Of a stretch of 64,000 nt of DNA, positions 1 through 12,869 are shown piece after piece. A program made the position numbers and the translations under genes. Position 1 is the stretch's first letter, and the number at the start of each line of letters is the position of its first letter. The stretch is from Macrolepiota albuminosa (Eukaryota > Basidiomycota > Agaricomycetes > Agaricales > Agaricaceae): positions 186,001 to 250,000 of the forward strand of contig JAMWFC010000051.1 of assembly GCA_027475525.1 (NCBI GenBank), written 5' to 3'. A model generated the notes under the pieces. It was given only the letters and a program-made list of their open reading frames with translations. It was not told the origin of the DNA and did not search any database.

Positions 1-14
1 TCATGAAATTTCAG

Positions 15-2767
15 AATGGGGAAGACCATCCAGATTATCAGTCTACTTGTTTCAGACAGGGCTAGACCCAATCTTGTGGTGGCGTAAGCGGGTTTGTTTT
101 ATCTTAGTGTAGGAGATGACTGATTTTTCTTTACCAGCCCCACTGTTGCAGTCATGCAATGGAGAAATGAAATAGAGACTCACAGTGTAGGCATGAGAGT
201 TCTCGTTTGGTATGGCGCATCTAGAGTGACGGACCATAATGAGCTTAAGAAGTACGATGTGGTCCGTACATAAGAATAGGTCTTTATTCTCGTGTACTGA
301 GCGCGTTTAACAGGTTCTTACTACCTACGCTGTGATGGAAAGGTATGTTGACTGATAACCCATATTTATCTCGAATCTTATTGCCTATAGCTGCTTCCGC
401 AAGCAACATTCAGGGTTCAAAAGGAAAGGCGTGATTGTCAAGGAGAAATCTCCTATCCATCAAATCCAATGGAATCGCATCGTGGTATGTTACCATAACC
501 TCTGGAGAAATCTATCTCACTTTTTCTATCTAGCTCGATGAAGCTCACAATATTAAGGAACGATCTACGAATACCGCGAAAGCTGCGTTTGAGCTCAAGG
601 GAAACTTCCGATGGTGTTTGTCTGGCACTCCCCTCCAGAATCGTGTGGGAGAATTGTACAGTCTTGTACGTTTCCTTGGAGGAGACCCTTTTTCGTACTA
701 TTTCTGTCTGTCTATTCATTTCTGTACAGCCCTCACCTGACTCACCAAAAACTGCTGGCAGGTAAATCATGCGATTGCAAATCCTTGCATTGGAAGTTTT
801 CTGACAAGCGGACTTGTGATGGTGCGTTTTGCCCTACTTGATTTGTTCGCGGTTGACATACCATACTCGTTTATTTGTAGACTGTGGACATACTCCGATG
901 CAACATGTGAGCTCACGGTTACTGATTGACTTTGCACCAGCTCAAGGATACCTCTCAGACTTGTTTTTGGAATAATGAGATTCTTACCCCCATACAGAGG
1001 CATGGAATGGTTGGTCCTGGTAGGCCTGCCTTTAAGAAACTCAGGATCCTCCTAGACAGAATGATGCTTCGCAGAACGAAGGTCAGTCAAACATAGACCC
1101 CATTTTTCACTGCCTTGACGCCATTTCCAGCTTCAAAGAGCCGATGATCTGGGTTTGCCGCCGCGCACTGTTCTTGTTCGCAAAGACTACTTCAGTCCAG
1201 AAGAAAAGGACCTTTATCTTTCTTTGTATACTAATGCGAAACGCCAATTCAGTACTTATGCTGATCAAGGAACGGTGCTAAATAGTGAGTTTATCAGGAG
1301 ATCATCCGGACCAGTTTTTCATCATTGTTCCAGACTACTCCAATATTTTTACCCTGTATGTCCAGTTTACTCAAAATGAAAGTCTTTCCTTAAAATTTTA
1401 TGCCTAGCCTGACTCGACTCCGCCAAATGGCGTGCCATCCTGATCTCGTTCTACGGAGCAAAACAAATGCTTACAAGTTTAATGACCTAGATCTGGGTGA
1501 AGCAACTGTGTGCCGTATCTGTAACGACATTGCGGAAGACGCCATCCAGGCTAAGTGCCGGCACATTTTCGATCGTGCGTGCATTCAACAGTATCTCGAA
1601 ACTTCCGAGGAGGACACGGTCCGGCCCTTCCTATATATTTCTTGCGTTACATCCTCACTAAACTTATTCAGCCCAAGTGCCCGACCTGCCATCTTCCCTT
1701 GACAATAGACCTAGAAGCACCTGCTCTGGAAATCGAAGAATCTACTATCAAGGCACGTCAAGGCATTCTTGGCCGTTTGAATCTCGAGTCGTGGAGGTCA
1801 TCATCAAAGATAGAGGCACTCATTGAGGAGCTGAGTAATCTGCGACTTCAGGATGCAACGACGAAGAGCATAGTTTTCAGCCAGTTCGTCAACTTTCTGG
1901 ATCTAATTGCGTTCCGTCTTCAGAAAGCTGGTTTCAACGTGAACATGTCCGCAATTCATATCCCTCTTAATACTGATTTCTATCTGCGAATAGATCTGTC
2001 GTTTGGAAGGTACGATGAGCCCTCAGGCCCGAGATGCAACGATCAAGCATTTTAGTGAATAGATCCATCATTTCTGTGAACAAAGACTGATTGTACGAAT
2101 TCTAGCGAATAATGTGGATGTCACGGTTTTCCTCGTTAGCCTGAAAGCTGGAGGCGTCGCCCTCAACTTGACGGAAGCGTCGCGAGTGTACCTTATGGAT
2201 AGTTGGTGGAATCCGGCAGTATGTGGCATCTCGCTTTCTTAATATTCCTGTTTCATGGATTCATGGATCAGGTTGAATACCGTGAGTCTCTATTAAATGG
2301 ATCCTAAATGAATTAATCTCTGATATTGCGTACAGAGGCGATGGATCGCATCCATCGTTTGGGTCAGCACCGACCGGTGCAAGCAATCAAGCTCGTCGTT
2401 GAAGACAGTATTGAGAGTCAGATCGTTCAGGTATATTATTTGCTTGAGAACCATCTAAGCTAACGTCTGACGGTTTTTTCCGGAACAAAAGCTCCAGGAA
2501 AAGAAGTCTGCTATGGTCAACGCGACTCTAGATACAGACGATCAGGTAGGAATTGAATAGCACCTTGCGGGGAACAGCTTATCGTCATGCTTATTCTTCT
2601 GCTTTATCAGGCTATGGGACGTTTGACACCGGAGGATGTAAGCTTTGCTTATCCTTTCTCCACGCTCTACTCTTACTCAACTCTATTATAGCTTGGCTTC
2701 TTATTCAGAGTAAGTCATCACAATGTCCTTGCGCTGAATGTGGTGCTGACAACGCTCGTAGTTATAG
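15..2767 (+). CDS. RAD16: RAD16-like SNF2 helicase with RING finger (5' partial)
   Basis: Global-genome nucleotide excision repair ATPase/E3 ligase, nuclear; in yeast it works with Rad7 to clear damage from silent DNA. The gene enters the window inside an intron (first visible exon at 15), so the N-terminus is missing. Reading the spliced exons gives, in order: Walker A (GMGKTIQ), '[13 protein letters not shown]', the DEAH box ([12 protein letters not shown], about 537-570), '[18 protein letters not shown]', the RAD16-specific '[12 protein letters not shown]' Cys-rich insert (about 775-815), a RING finger (CRIC...CPTC, 1513-1695), and the helicase C lobe with 'SIVFSQF', '[14 protein letters not shown]' and '[13 protein letters not shown]'. 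The C-terminal 'RLTPEDLGFLFR' ends on a two-codon last exon (stop 2765-2767). At least 12 short introns. The fourth RING ligand position is Asp (C-x-H-x2-D-x2-C) instead of Cys. The identification is secure; exact splice sites are by eye. Confidence 0.93.
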
Positions 2768-3504
2768 TTGTGATGATATCATATACCCTTCGTCATCCGT
2801 GATTTTAAGTTTAATTTGAAAGACGCGCTGGCTCGTGGCTATTGTATTGTCCATGTCGATGTGGTTGACATGGCTTTGTAAGTAGCAGACGCGAATCAAT
2901 TCTTTTTTGATAGTTGTATTGCGGTGTATTATGCAAATTTATTCTAAACGATGGGAAGGTTGATTGGCCATGTAGATGATAGTGGATCGCAGTTGTAGGC
3001 TGCTGGACCGCCTTCGACAGCTAGTGAATAGTAATAAGGAAAGTTTTTTCCAATGACCATGGCAGCCATTTTAAACATTGGCAACTATACATGGCATTTA
3101 TGAGACCTTCATCATCACTATTTTCTGCTTGCTTCTTTCCACCCACTTGACCTGCTTCCATCTGCCATCCTCCTCATGACTTTACCAATACTTGATCCAA
3201 GACTGATCCTTAATCATCTTTCCTTATCATCATATTCTAGTATATCTGCATACCTACGAAGAGCAAAAAGATTTTTTATTGTCTGGAAACGCACGAAGTA
3301 CATGAAATTACAAGACAGCCTCGTACCAAAAAGAACTCCGGGTTCACCATTCCCTGCCTCACTTATCACACTTACCACACTTCATACTCACTCATTCATC
3401 GTGAGCCAGCATAGACCTAAAAAAACTCTACAGTCCGGATATATATTAGATTGCCGACCGTGGACACGGAATCGGCCCTCGGTTCGAATTCAACATTGAC
3501 TTGT
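2768..3504. other. Intergenic, tandem-gene spacer
   Basis: AT-rich spacer between the RAD16 stop and the ICP55 start. I see pyrimidine-rich tracts just upstream of 3505 that could be core promoter, but no gene or repeat. Confidence 0.6.
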
Positions 3505-5753
3505 ATGTCAAATTTCTTACGGGCAGTATACACTGCCCGGCGAGCATGGCAGCGGACGAGGTTCACCAGAGCATACGCCACTGAAGCTATCACAGAAGGC
3601 AATGCTAAACCCTCGATATATGGACAACCGTTATTCCAATCTCACCCACATCTCTGTACGCCAACTCGTATTTCGTCCTTAAAGCTAGGCTGACTTCGAT
3701 CTATAGTGAAGCCGCATGAGATGACGCCCGGAATACCTGCAGAGGATTACGAACAACGCAGGAGGCACCTTATGGAGAGTCTGCCGGAGAATAGCCTGGT
3801 CGTATGTGTCTCTGCGCCCGTGAAGTACATGAGTAACAGTACGTGCTGTTTTCTCAGTTCAACCTGAGTCACGTTTATCTTTTGTCTTCTAGATATCTTG
3901 TAGGTTCATCTGAGCGCGTTTACTACAAACCTTTCTATTGATAACCTCTGGCAAGTTACAAGTATCGTCAAGCTTCAGACTATTGGTATCTGACCGGCTT
4001 CGAGGAACCCGACTCCGCGGTCATTCTGGGTAGGTTTCGGCATGCCTTTCTATTGCATCCTACTTTATACTCAACAGAGAAGACTTCAAGCTCTCGGGGA
4101 TACCGGATGACTTTGTTTTGCAAAGGCAAGGACTTGGCCAAGGAAAAGTGGGACGGTGCAAAGTGTGTCCTCTAGAATGCAATGACTTGAAAACTCCTAG
4201 ACTTTCATTGCAGGACGAGCGTATACGAAGCAGCCGCCATCTTCCGTGCCGATGACGCTCAGTCAATTGACGACTTCCCCTCTCACTTGAAATCAGCAAT
4301 AGCTATGCACTCTCATGTCTATATTGACATTCCCTCGACACACACGCGCCAAGGTCCACGAGCAACAGGCAAGTCTATTTTGAAGCACTTGTCACCGCCA
4401 GTCAAGGCGCGCATAGACTCCGATGTCATTGTGGACTCAAAAAAGCGTCATCCACTTGCACCTGAAGTTGCAAGGCTTCGGGCAATTAAAAGTTCTGCCG
4501 AACAGTGTGTCATGAGAACAGCGGCAGATATCAGTGGGCGCGCCCATGCCAAAGTATGTACACCGACTGTAGTTCGATTAGGAAAATAGCTAATCATCCT
4601 AGACGATGCGCTTTGCGCGCCCTGGAATATCCGAAGCTGCTTTAGCAGCTCATTTTGAGTATCTCTGCGCGATGTCTGGTGCGCAGCGACCGGCTTATGT
4701 CCCCGTTGTAGCATCAGGGTACGCCATCACTTGTCATAAGACTTTGACCCCAGTATTCAAGTGTTTATTTCAAAAGGCCTAATGCCCTAATCATTCATTA
4801 CACATCAAACAACCACCTCATTCAACCAGGCGAAACCATCCTGATTGACGCTGGATGTGAATACAAGTACGTCGTTGTTGCTACCTGACCACAGGTCACT
4901 AAATTATTGTTTCAGCGGTTATGCCTCGGATATTAGTATGTGTTGTTCTTTTTCAGATTCTGTCTCACTCCCGACCTGCTCGTCAGCACGAACATTCCCA
5001 GCCTCTGGAACATTTACAGATCCTCAGCGAGACCTATATTCTGCCGTACTCGCAGCACAAAAACAGCTCATCGATCTTTGTAATGAGAGTGCAGGGTTTA
5101 GCTTGTATGATCTTCATCGAAAGTCGTGTGACCTGCTTAGACAGGAGCTGAAGCAGCTTGGATTTGATTTGAAGGGCAATGATCTGGAACACGTGTTGTA
5201 TCCACATTTTCTGAGCCATCCTATTGGGATAGGTTAGTCTTTTTTCTGATCATGTTTTTCATATTTTCAATTGGGTTCCAGATCTTCACGAGTCAAGTGA
5301 CGTCAGCCGCTCAGGAGCGTAAGTCCTACGGTTCCATTTTTCTGTGCAGAGCATATCTGAGGTGGTGATCTCAAGCTTAAAGGAGGGTATGATCATCACT
5401 ATTGAGCCAGGTATCTATTATCCTTCGTCACTAGAATACTTACAAACAAAGCATCAAGGGGTGTACGTTCCTCCATCAGCCAACTTCCCAACCCACTTCC
5501 AAAACATCGGCATTCGAATAGAGGTACGCTACAACCGGAGTCCATGTCCTGCTTTTCAACATTCAACATTCAACTATAGGACGAAGTACTGGTGGGGAAA
5601 ACTGATCCAGTAGTTCTTTCTGTTGCAGCACCGAAGGAGGTAAAATACTCTTTAATCCTTAATCTCTCCATAGCTCGGTCTCACAAAGATGATTTATAGA
5701 TTGCTGATGTAGAGGGGGCTTGTCAGGGACTTTTGGGACTGGATCCATTTTAG
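3505..5753 (+). CDS. ICP55: Xaa-Pro aminopeptidase / intermediate cleaving peptidase (M24B)
   Basis: Mitochondrial M24B metallopeptidase that trims one residue from imported precursors after MPP cleavage (ICP55/XPNPEP3 family). The start at 3505 opens a basic, Arg-rich, acid-free N-terminus (MSNFLRAVYTARRAWQR) typical of a matrix presequence. It is followed by the family block 'GQPLFQSHPHL...KPHEMTPGI' and the AMP_N domain with 'YKYRQASDYWYLTGFEEPDS'. The catalytic domain shows the metal-binding series: DAGCEY, GYASDITRTFPASG, HPIG-LDLHE, IEPGIYYP and GIRIEDEV. About ten short introns; one internal exon (3893-3899) is only 7 nt long and restores the conserved 'NIFYKYRQ' reading. It ends '...GLLGLDPF' at 5753. 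Same orientation as RAD16, 737 bp downstream. Confidence 0.92.
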
Positions 5754-6516
5754 TTCCCACAATGTCGATATATTTAACCTTCTCTATAATGCTATAATCA
5801 TATGTTCATGCGCTTCAGGATGGCAGATTTGAATCCATTCTGAGTAAACATCAAGCCATGACGCCGAGTCCGATGGTCATGCCAGTGGATTGACATACAT
5901 CGTTCCAGTCCATAATCTGTATCGCAGACATGTTTATGAAGATGCTATGCTACCTAAGCTTAAGTCTCTGTTTACAAAATTATAACAGAGATGAGGAGTC
6001 ACTTGATAAAATAACTTCATGCCAAGTCATTGGGGTGTTGTAGGCCATTGTACCACAAACACAATGGACAAAGCAACCTTGGGATATTGTTCTGTGGCTT
6101 CCCTTTGTTATACTACAGATTTACATCTATATAGACTAGACACTCATAAAACTTCCATTTCTTTAAAATGCAACTGAGGGTCATTCACCTATACAAGTAC
6201 ACAAATACCTAGATAATGTATACTGTTGTCTTGTTTAAACACTTGTCAATACAGTTCCATTATATATATCTGAGTTATTATTGCTATGCCTAGGTGCTCC
6301 CACCAAGCCATACCATCTGGTTTGAAATTCAATACATCAGCCTAACTTTGACTGATTTTTGAAACTGATCTGATTGAAGCCAGGTAAAGTCTCCCTTGTC
6401 CATTGCAAGATTTTATGCCATATTTATACATAGTTTATATAGAGAGTACTTACTACTCAATCACAACAATATAGAAGGTCTCTGCAAATAAACTAAAATA
6501 AAAATAGTCACAAAAA
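5754..6516. other. Intergenic between convergent genes
   Basis: AT-rich 3' flanks of ICP55 (plus) and the WW/Gln-rich gene (minus). No coding signal or repeat recognised. Confidence 0.6.
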
Positions 6517-9500
6517 CTAATTATAATAGCTAGTTTCTGTTGAATCAGGCAATGAAAGAGACAGAGATGTCATGTCAAAACCATTGTCAGCTTCATTGCT
6601 AGAAATATTAAACATTGTCATTGGTTGTTGATCTGGTTGCATTGACTGCATATCTGGTGGCTGTTGTAGAAGTAAAGGCTGTGTTACCTGCTGTTGCTGC
6701 TGTAACAATGCAATCTGGTCTGGAGCTTCTTGCTGCTGCTGATATGCTACAAATGCATCAGGTTGGCCTGAAAATGACTGATCAGCTGAGGCTGAAAGTG
6801 TTTGATCATCCATTGGAATAGAAGCACTGGAATTTTGCTGCTGCTGCTGCTGATATGTTGCAAATGCATCAAAGTATGTATATGACTGATCAGCTAGGGT
6901 TGAAAGTGGTTGATTATCCACTTGACCAAAAGCACCAGAATTTTGCTGTTGTTGCTGATATATATCAAATTGGCCTGAGGATGACTGATCAACTGAGGCT
7001 AAAAGTGACTGGTTATTAAACTGAATAATAGCACTAGGATCTTGTTCTTGTTGTTGCTGATATCCCACAGGTGCATCAAATGTATTCAATGCTGACTCAG
7101 TTGAGCCCTCCTGTTGCTGATCATCTGTTTGAACAGTTGTAGCATTGCTAGGCTGCTGCTGCTGCTGCTGGTGGTGGTGGTTCACTCCAACCCCATCAGA
7201 TGGTGAGTGCACTGAATCACCAGCTGGATTTGCTGGCTGTTGGTGGTGTGCTTGATTGGAAACTGTAGTGCCTTGTTGCTGATGTGTTGTCAATATAGGA
7301 AATTGAGCCTGTGTAGAATCACTAGCTGTAGCTATCTTCTGTTGTTGATGATGATATGCCTGAGTTTTGCTAGAGCCTTGCCAATATTGTGACTGATCTA
7401 CTGCAGCTGTGCCATAATGAACTTGTACTGGCTTTCCAACTACAGCTGCTTGTTGCTGCTGATACAAGCTATTATGCATCTGCTGAGGTTTAGGCTTGAT
7501 TGGCACATTTGTTGATAACAATGAAGAATGGCCAGAATGAGCCATAAATTGGCTAGAAGTAGGCTTTGAGAGTGGTCTTGAATAGGTTGTCTCAACAGAA
7601 AGTGTTGGTGACATAGAAGGTGGTGACACAGGCATGGTAGGCTGAGGCTGATACAGTTGTGATGCAGCTTTAGCTGGTGATATAGATAAAGAAGTCAAAT
7701 GACTAGGTGATAAGTGCTGCAAAGTGGAAGTTGGCCTTGACAATTGTAAAGAGGCTGAAGAACTTGTAGCTGTTCCAGACTGGTTAAGTACAGCATGCCC
7801 AGAAGAAGCTGAAGGTGTTTGAGGCAATTTTAAGGATTTGCTTGTGATAGTTGCAGAATGCTGAGGCTGCAAAGAAGATGCTGGCAATTCATGTGCATTT
7901 GAAAAAGATTTCATATCTGCTTTAGCTGGTAGCAGTTGAGGCTGAGTAGTAGGCATAGTAGATAGTGAAAGAGGCTGAGTTGTTTGCAGAAATGTTGTTG
8001 ATTGTTGTGATATAAGTGGAGACTGAGACTGAGCAGCAGAAACTGAGGAGTGCAAATCAAGTTCTGTTGGTAGTTGCACCTGTTGTACCTGTTGCTTCTT
8101 TGAGTTAGTTGTGAATCTAGCAAACTCAAAAAAGCTATAAAAAAGACTCACTTTTACAGGCAGAAGTGATGGCTGAATACTCTGCACAGATGGTGAAGTA
8201 AGACTAGGCTGTCCAATTGACATTGCATCAAGTGCCTCCTGAGACATATTTTGCTGTTGAATTATTACATTTGCAAGCTGAGACTGAGCTTGAGTAGATA
8301 CAGATGCAAAAGGATGCTGTAATGCTTCATTTGTAGCCATGCCTGCACTGACTGATGTGGAAAAAGTATTTCCAGAAACAGAATGAAGAGCAGATGCAGG
8401 TGTAGAAGCAGAAGTTGTAGAGATTCCAGACTGAGAAGGATGGTGAGACTGATCCTGTTTAAGTACTTGAATTTGTGATGGCAATGTTGCTTGACTAAAA
8501 GATGAAGTAGGCACTGATAATGCTGATGCCTCCACTACATCAGCAGCTGATCCACTTGAGCTTGTAGAAATTACATGTCCAAGTGCCTGATTGTGATTGT
8601 AAACCTGCAAATTGGATGGAGAATATGATGATGCTGGAGGAGTGGATACTTTATCTTGAGATTGAGGTTGAACCTGAACTTGAACTTGAAATTGAGACAG
8701 TGAAGGTGAAAGACTTGAGGGCAAAGGTGTACGTGTGTGTTGAGAAAGTGGAGACTGAGAATGTTGAAAAGTGCAAGAAGAAGACTGTAAAGAAGAGTGG
8801 AAATGTAAATGAGAAGGTAAACACCCATTTACAGGTGGAGAAGTTGATGCAGGCTCTAATTGTGCCATTGATGTCAGTGGCAAATGAGCTGATGATAATG
8901 AGGTCTGAGTGAGTGTATGTGCTGGTAATGCAGAATGCTGCACAAATACACCTGTAGGTTGAGTAGAAGAGGTGGATTGTAGATTTTGAGCTGAGTGGAT
9001 ATGTGTTCCAGCAATGGAAATGGAAAGGTTTGAAGGTTGATATGCCTGATTACCCAGACTCAGTTGTGGCTGAGGATGTTGAGCCAGTACCAAGTGTCCA
9101 GGAGCAGACTGTTGGGATGTATTTAGCCCAAAGTGTGGCTGTGAAGGGACAAGAGCCTGTGCCTGCACAAGTGGTTGCATCTGGGCTAGTGTTTGTACAT
9201 TCCCCATACCCTGCTGCTGTTGCTGTCCACCAAGTGTTGCAACCTGAGCATTGTATGTGTTCTGTTGAGGCAGCGAAAGCATATTGTTCACCTGGACTTG
9301 GCCATTTAGCCCCACCAGTCCAACCTGTCCAGGTATTGTCTGTCCAACTAATCCAACCTGTCCTGGTATTCCCTGTCCAGCTAACCCAGGTTGTCCTGGA
9401 ACCAGAGCCTGGATCTTCTGCAGCTCAGCTATCAACACAGCATAGTCAACTGCTGGAGACTCAGGTGCCGCTGCCGCACCCTGCTGCTGCAACTGTTGTT

Positions 9501-10477
9501 GTGCCATCAATGCCTGAATCACAGCTGCATAATTCGCATTCGGCACGCCCTGCAGTACGCCCTGCAGATCTGCTTGCGTGATGCCCATGTTGTTCGCCAC
9601 ATCATCCGAGCTGAAAATCTTCCCAAGCATCGACGCGACCTCGGCGCTCAGCTGTATGATCGTACACACCGGAACACTCGTGGTCGCTTTGATCGTTGTA
9701 TCCGCAATATTCAGTGCTACTCTGCCAAACTTCTTAAATGTCTGCATCACGCCCTCTGTCTTGTGCCCTGCAGCATTGGCTGTGAGCAACCCGTGGGCTG
9801 TGGGCCGGGGTAGGCTGGGGCTGGGGTTTTGCAGAGGTACGAGGGCCGTGTAGCCTGGTACCATCGAGTAGGAAATGGCGGGCGCTTGCGCAGTGTGCTT
9901 TGGGACGCCAAAGAAGCCGTTATGAGTTGGCTGGGGAAGGGGAGGGGTTTGCACATACACTGGCGTGGCTGTGGGCATGGGTTGTTTTTGGACGGGCGTC
10001 TGGCCTGTGTAAGTCAAAGACGCTTGAGCGAGAGCGGGCTGTTGCGGTTGTTGGTTTTCTTGGTTGTATGAATGAGATACTGACATTATACCCGTCGAAG
10101 AGGTGTATGGAGCTTGAGGTGTCTGCAGGGCCACTCTTGGAGGAGAAGGGGAGGCGGGTCCGAGTACTGGTGTGGAGATCAAGTACGGGGACAATGCGGA
10201 TGCATAGAGTTGTTGGGCTTTTGTCATCTGGACGTTATTGGGCACCTTTTGAGCTGGAACGGGCCCTAAAGGGTGGTTGTATGTAAATTGCGGCGGTGCG
10301 CTGCTTGTGTTCACGTAAAAACATGATCCCCTGGTGGATGGTGAGATAAACTAGTATCTCTATCGTTGTAAGTTTGGTTGCTTGTACGCACGTTTGATCA
10401 ACATGAGAACTCCAGCCAGGCGGTAGAGGACGCGTGTCTGGATTAATACTAGTAACCGCAGCGGGAGCCGTTTGCAT
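6517..10477 (-). CDS. Very large Gln-rich WW-domain protein
   Basis: Two-exon start. A short exon begins 'MQTAPAAVTSINPDTRP' at 10477. A roughly 60-bp intron follows, and then a 3.8-kb exon opens with 'SCFYVNTSSAPPQF'. Splicing completes one WW domain (LPPGW...CFYVNT...FTYNHP), a Pro-ligand binding module, although its second Trp position is Phe. The remaining roughly 1,250 residues are low complexity: an N-terminal part of about 300 residues shared with the neighbouring paralogue (includes 'TMQTFKKF' or equivalent and 'IFSSDDVANN'), a collagen-like G-x-P-G-Q stretch near 9300-9400, then long Ser/Thr/Gln-rich sequence with poly-Gln runs near the C-terminus. A 54-nt segment at 8098-8151 has a perfect intron look (gtgagt donor, ctaac branch, aag acceptor on the minus strand) but is in frame, so it may be spliced optionally. 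Function unknown; scaffold or transcription-linked roles are only guesses. Confidence 0.75.
8098..8151 (-). other. Probable in-frame 54-nt intron inside the Gln-rich exon
   Basis: On the minus strand it begins gtgagt, is T-rich, has ctaac eight nt before the end and finishes with aag. Length 54 is a multiple of three and lacks stops, so retention and removal both keep the frame. The encoded residues (hydrophobic, Phe-rich) differ from the Gln/Ser-rich surroundings, which favours an intron. Confidence 0.7.
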
Positions 10478-11730
10478 GATGGAGAAGGACAATGAAGATG
10501 ACACTGGCAGGATGGCATGGGCGCGAAATTTTAAGGCTTTGAAAGCTGTTCAAAAAAGCTATCCGTGATCCTTGATCGATCTGTCGAAATATCGACAGAT
10601 GTCTGTTTTACCCTGTACTTTCTGGCATGTGTGCACTGATGGAGATGCGTTGTTGATTTTAAAGGAAGCAGCGAAGACACGCATCCTATGCTTTTGTTTA
10701 GTTCAAGAGAATAAGGGAGGAGATAGAATAAGTACGGATGACTGTATTCAGGAACGCGCCTAAACACGAACACGTTTCATCACTGCCCCTACAGATTAGC
10801 GACCAGAGGCTTTTGTGCAGAGAATTCATGGACTGTTATGGCCCTCGAGTCTGGATAGCGCGGTCAAATGGTTATAGCACAACTATACAACAGTAAACGA
10901 AGTGCTCAGTTACTGTCTTAGAAAGAAAGTTCAACTACTGTATTTATATCCACTATGGATGCCGGTTGGGCTGCCAAACAACCTGAGCTAGGTTACTAGT
11001 TGTAGGACAATCATGTCCTGGCTGATCTTTAGGTTGAATGATATCAACCTATCCCATAGGTCAATTGCACACTATGTAGAATCACTCAATGTCAGATTGC
11101 TATCTAATGGTGCCAGACACAAAATATAATATATATCATTCATCATCAATAACAATAGCTCGAGCTAAGCTACCACTTCGGCCAATAATACCCCATGTAT
11201 TTGGCTCCTTATCCTCCACACGGCCAACTAAACACTGTACTGAAGTTATGTCATATAGATATAGGTATCTATATGACAAGAAACGAACTGTATGTAAAAG
11301 TTATAATAGTTGGGGTATCACGAAGGAATGAATGGTGGAGATGAGCACTTACATCCTTAGTGATTGTCTTAGAAAGAGAGTGCAACTGAGGATGGCTGTC
11401 AAAACCAGAACCTATAGCGTATAAGTATGACCTCAGCCACGTATACTTGACTCTTATATTGATCCTACCTATAGCACACGACTAAGTATGACTAAGGTAG
11501 GATTGTAAGTAGAGTTTGTCGTCCATACTTTACTCACCCTCAGTCTCGTATACTTGACTGAGGGTGATATAGGTAATAGTATGTATATCTATCGAGTTCA
11601 TATTCAGGGTGGAGATAAATGAAAGTTGTATTAGCTTCCAGGTATTTCACTTGCGCCGCTCATGGTGGACCACTGGCATCCAACAGTGGTGCATGACCAT
11701 GAAGAATACCTGACCATATCGGATTATCCA
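10478..11730. other. Upstream region of the WW gene plus decayed spacer
   Basis: 10498-10600 carries the 'actggcaggatggcatggg' block that recurs upstream of the paralogue (about 12640-12740) and again at 15351. 10790-10870 matches the lipase-flank sequence at 12745-12855, so the duplicated segment extended past the gene. 11247-11278 is a 12-bp perfect inverted repeat (tgtcatatagat / atctatatgaca). The rest shows no gene. Confidence 0.6.
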
Positions 11731-12619
11731 TTAACACACAACGCTCAGGTTGTTCGCCACATCATTCGAGCTGAAGATGTTCTCAAGCATTGACATGGCC
11801 TCGGTGCTCACATTCTGCACGATTGTGGCCGCTTTGATCGTTGTCTCCGCGATATCCAGGGCCACTTTGCTGAACTTCTTGAATGTCTGCATTGTGCTTT
11901 CTATTCTGCGTCCTGCGACGTCGGCTGTGAGCGGCTCGTAGGTCGTTGGCTGGGGTGAGTTGGGGTTGGATTTTCGCAGAGGGACGAGCACCGTGTAGCC
12001 TGGTTCCATTGGGTAGGGAACGGCGGGCACGTATGCAACATCCTTTGGGGCATCTAAGAAGCCAGTACGAGTTGTCTGGTGAGGGGGAGGGTTTTGCACA
12101 TAAACTGGCGCGGCTGTGGGCATGGGTTGTTTTTGGACGGGCGTCTGGTCTGTGTAAGTCACAGACGCTTGAGCGAGAACGGGCTGTTGCGGTTGCTGAT
12201 TTGCTGACTCGGATGAATGGGATACTGACATTATACCCGTCGAATAGGCGTATGGACGGGGAGGTGTTGGCAGGGCCGCTCCTGGAGGAAGAGAGGCGGG
12301 TCCGAGCACTGAAGTAGAGACAGAGTGAGGGGACAATGTGAATGCATCGATTTGTCGGTCGTTTGTCATCTGGACGTTGTTGGGCACCTTTTGAACTGGG
12401 TCAGGCCCTAAAGGGCGGTTGTATGTAAATTGCGGCGGAGCGCTGCTTGTGTTCACGTAGTACCATGATCCACTGGTGGATGGTGAGATAAACCAGTATC
12501 CCTATCGTTATAAGTTTGGTTGATCGTACGTACGTTTGATCAACATAAGAAGTCCAGCCAGGCGGTAAAGGGCGTGTGTCTGGATTGATACTAGTAACGA
12601 CAGCGGGAGCCGTTTGCAT
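11731..12619 (-). CDS. Truncated tandem paralogue of the WW-domain gene
   Basis: Same structure as the 6517-10477 gene: exon 1 starts 'MQTAPAVVTSINPDTRP' at 12619, a roughly 60-bp intron follows, then an exon with 'SWYYVNTSSAPPQF'. This copy keeps the aromatic 'WYY' that the long copy has changed to 'CFY', so its WW domain is closer to consensus. Homology continues to 'IFSSNDVANN' and then stops after five unrelated codons (LSVVC), exactly where the long copy goes on for almost 1,000 residues. The product would be about 265 residues. It could be expressed as a short WW protein or be a dying duplicate. Confidence 0.6.
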
Positions 12620-12869
12620 GATAGAGAAGGACAATGAAGATGGCACTAGCAGGATGGCATGGGCACGAAATGTAAAAAGGGTTTTAAGGGCTTTGAAAGC
12701 TGTTCACTTCAAATATAAAGCTATACGTGAATATCCGCGAATCAGTTTCGTCACTGCCCATACAAATTACAAAGCGACCGAAGGTTTCTATAAAGAAGAG
12801 TTCATGGACTGTTGAGGCCGTCAAGTCCAGATAGCGTGGTCAATTTGTTGTAGCACAATGATGAGCTTT

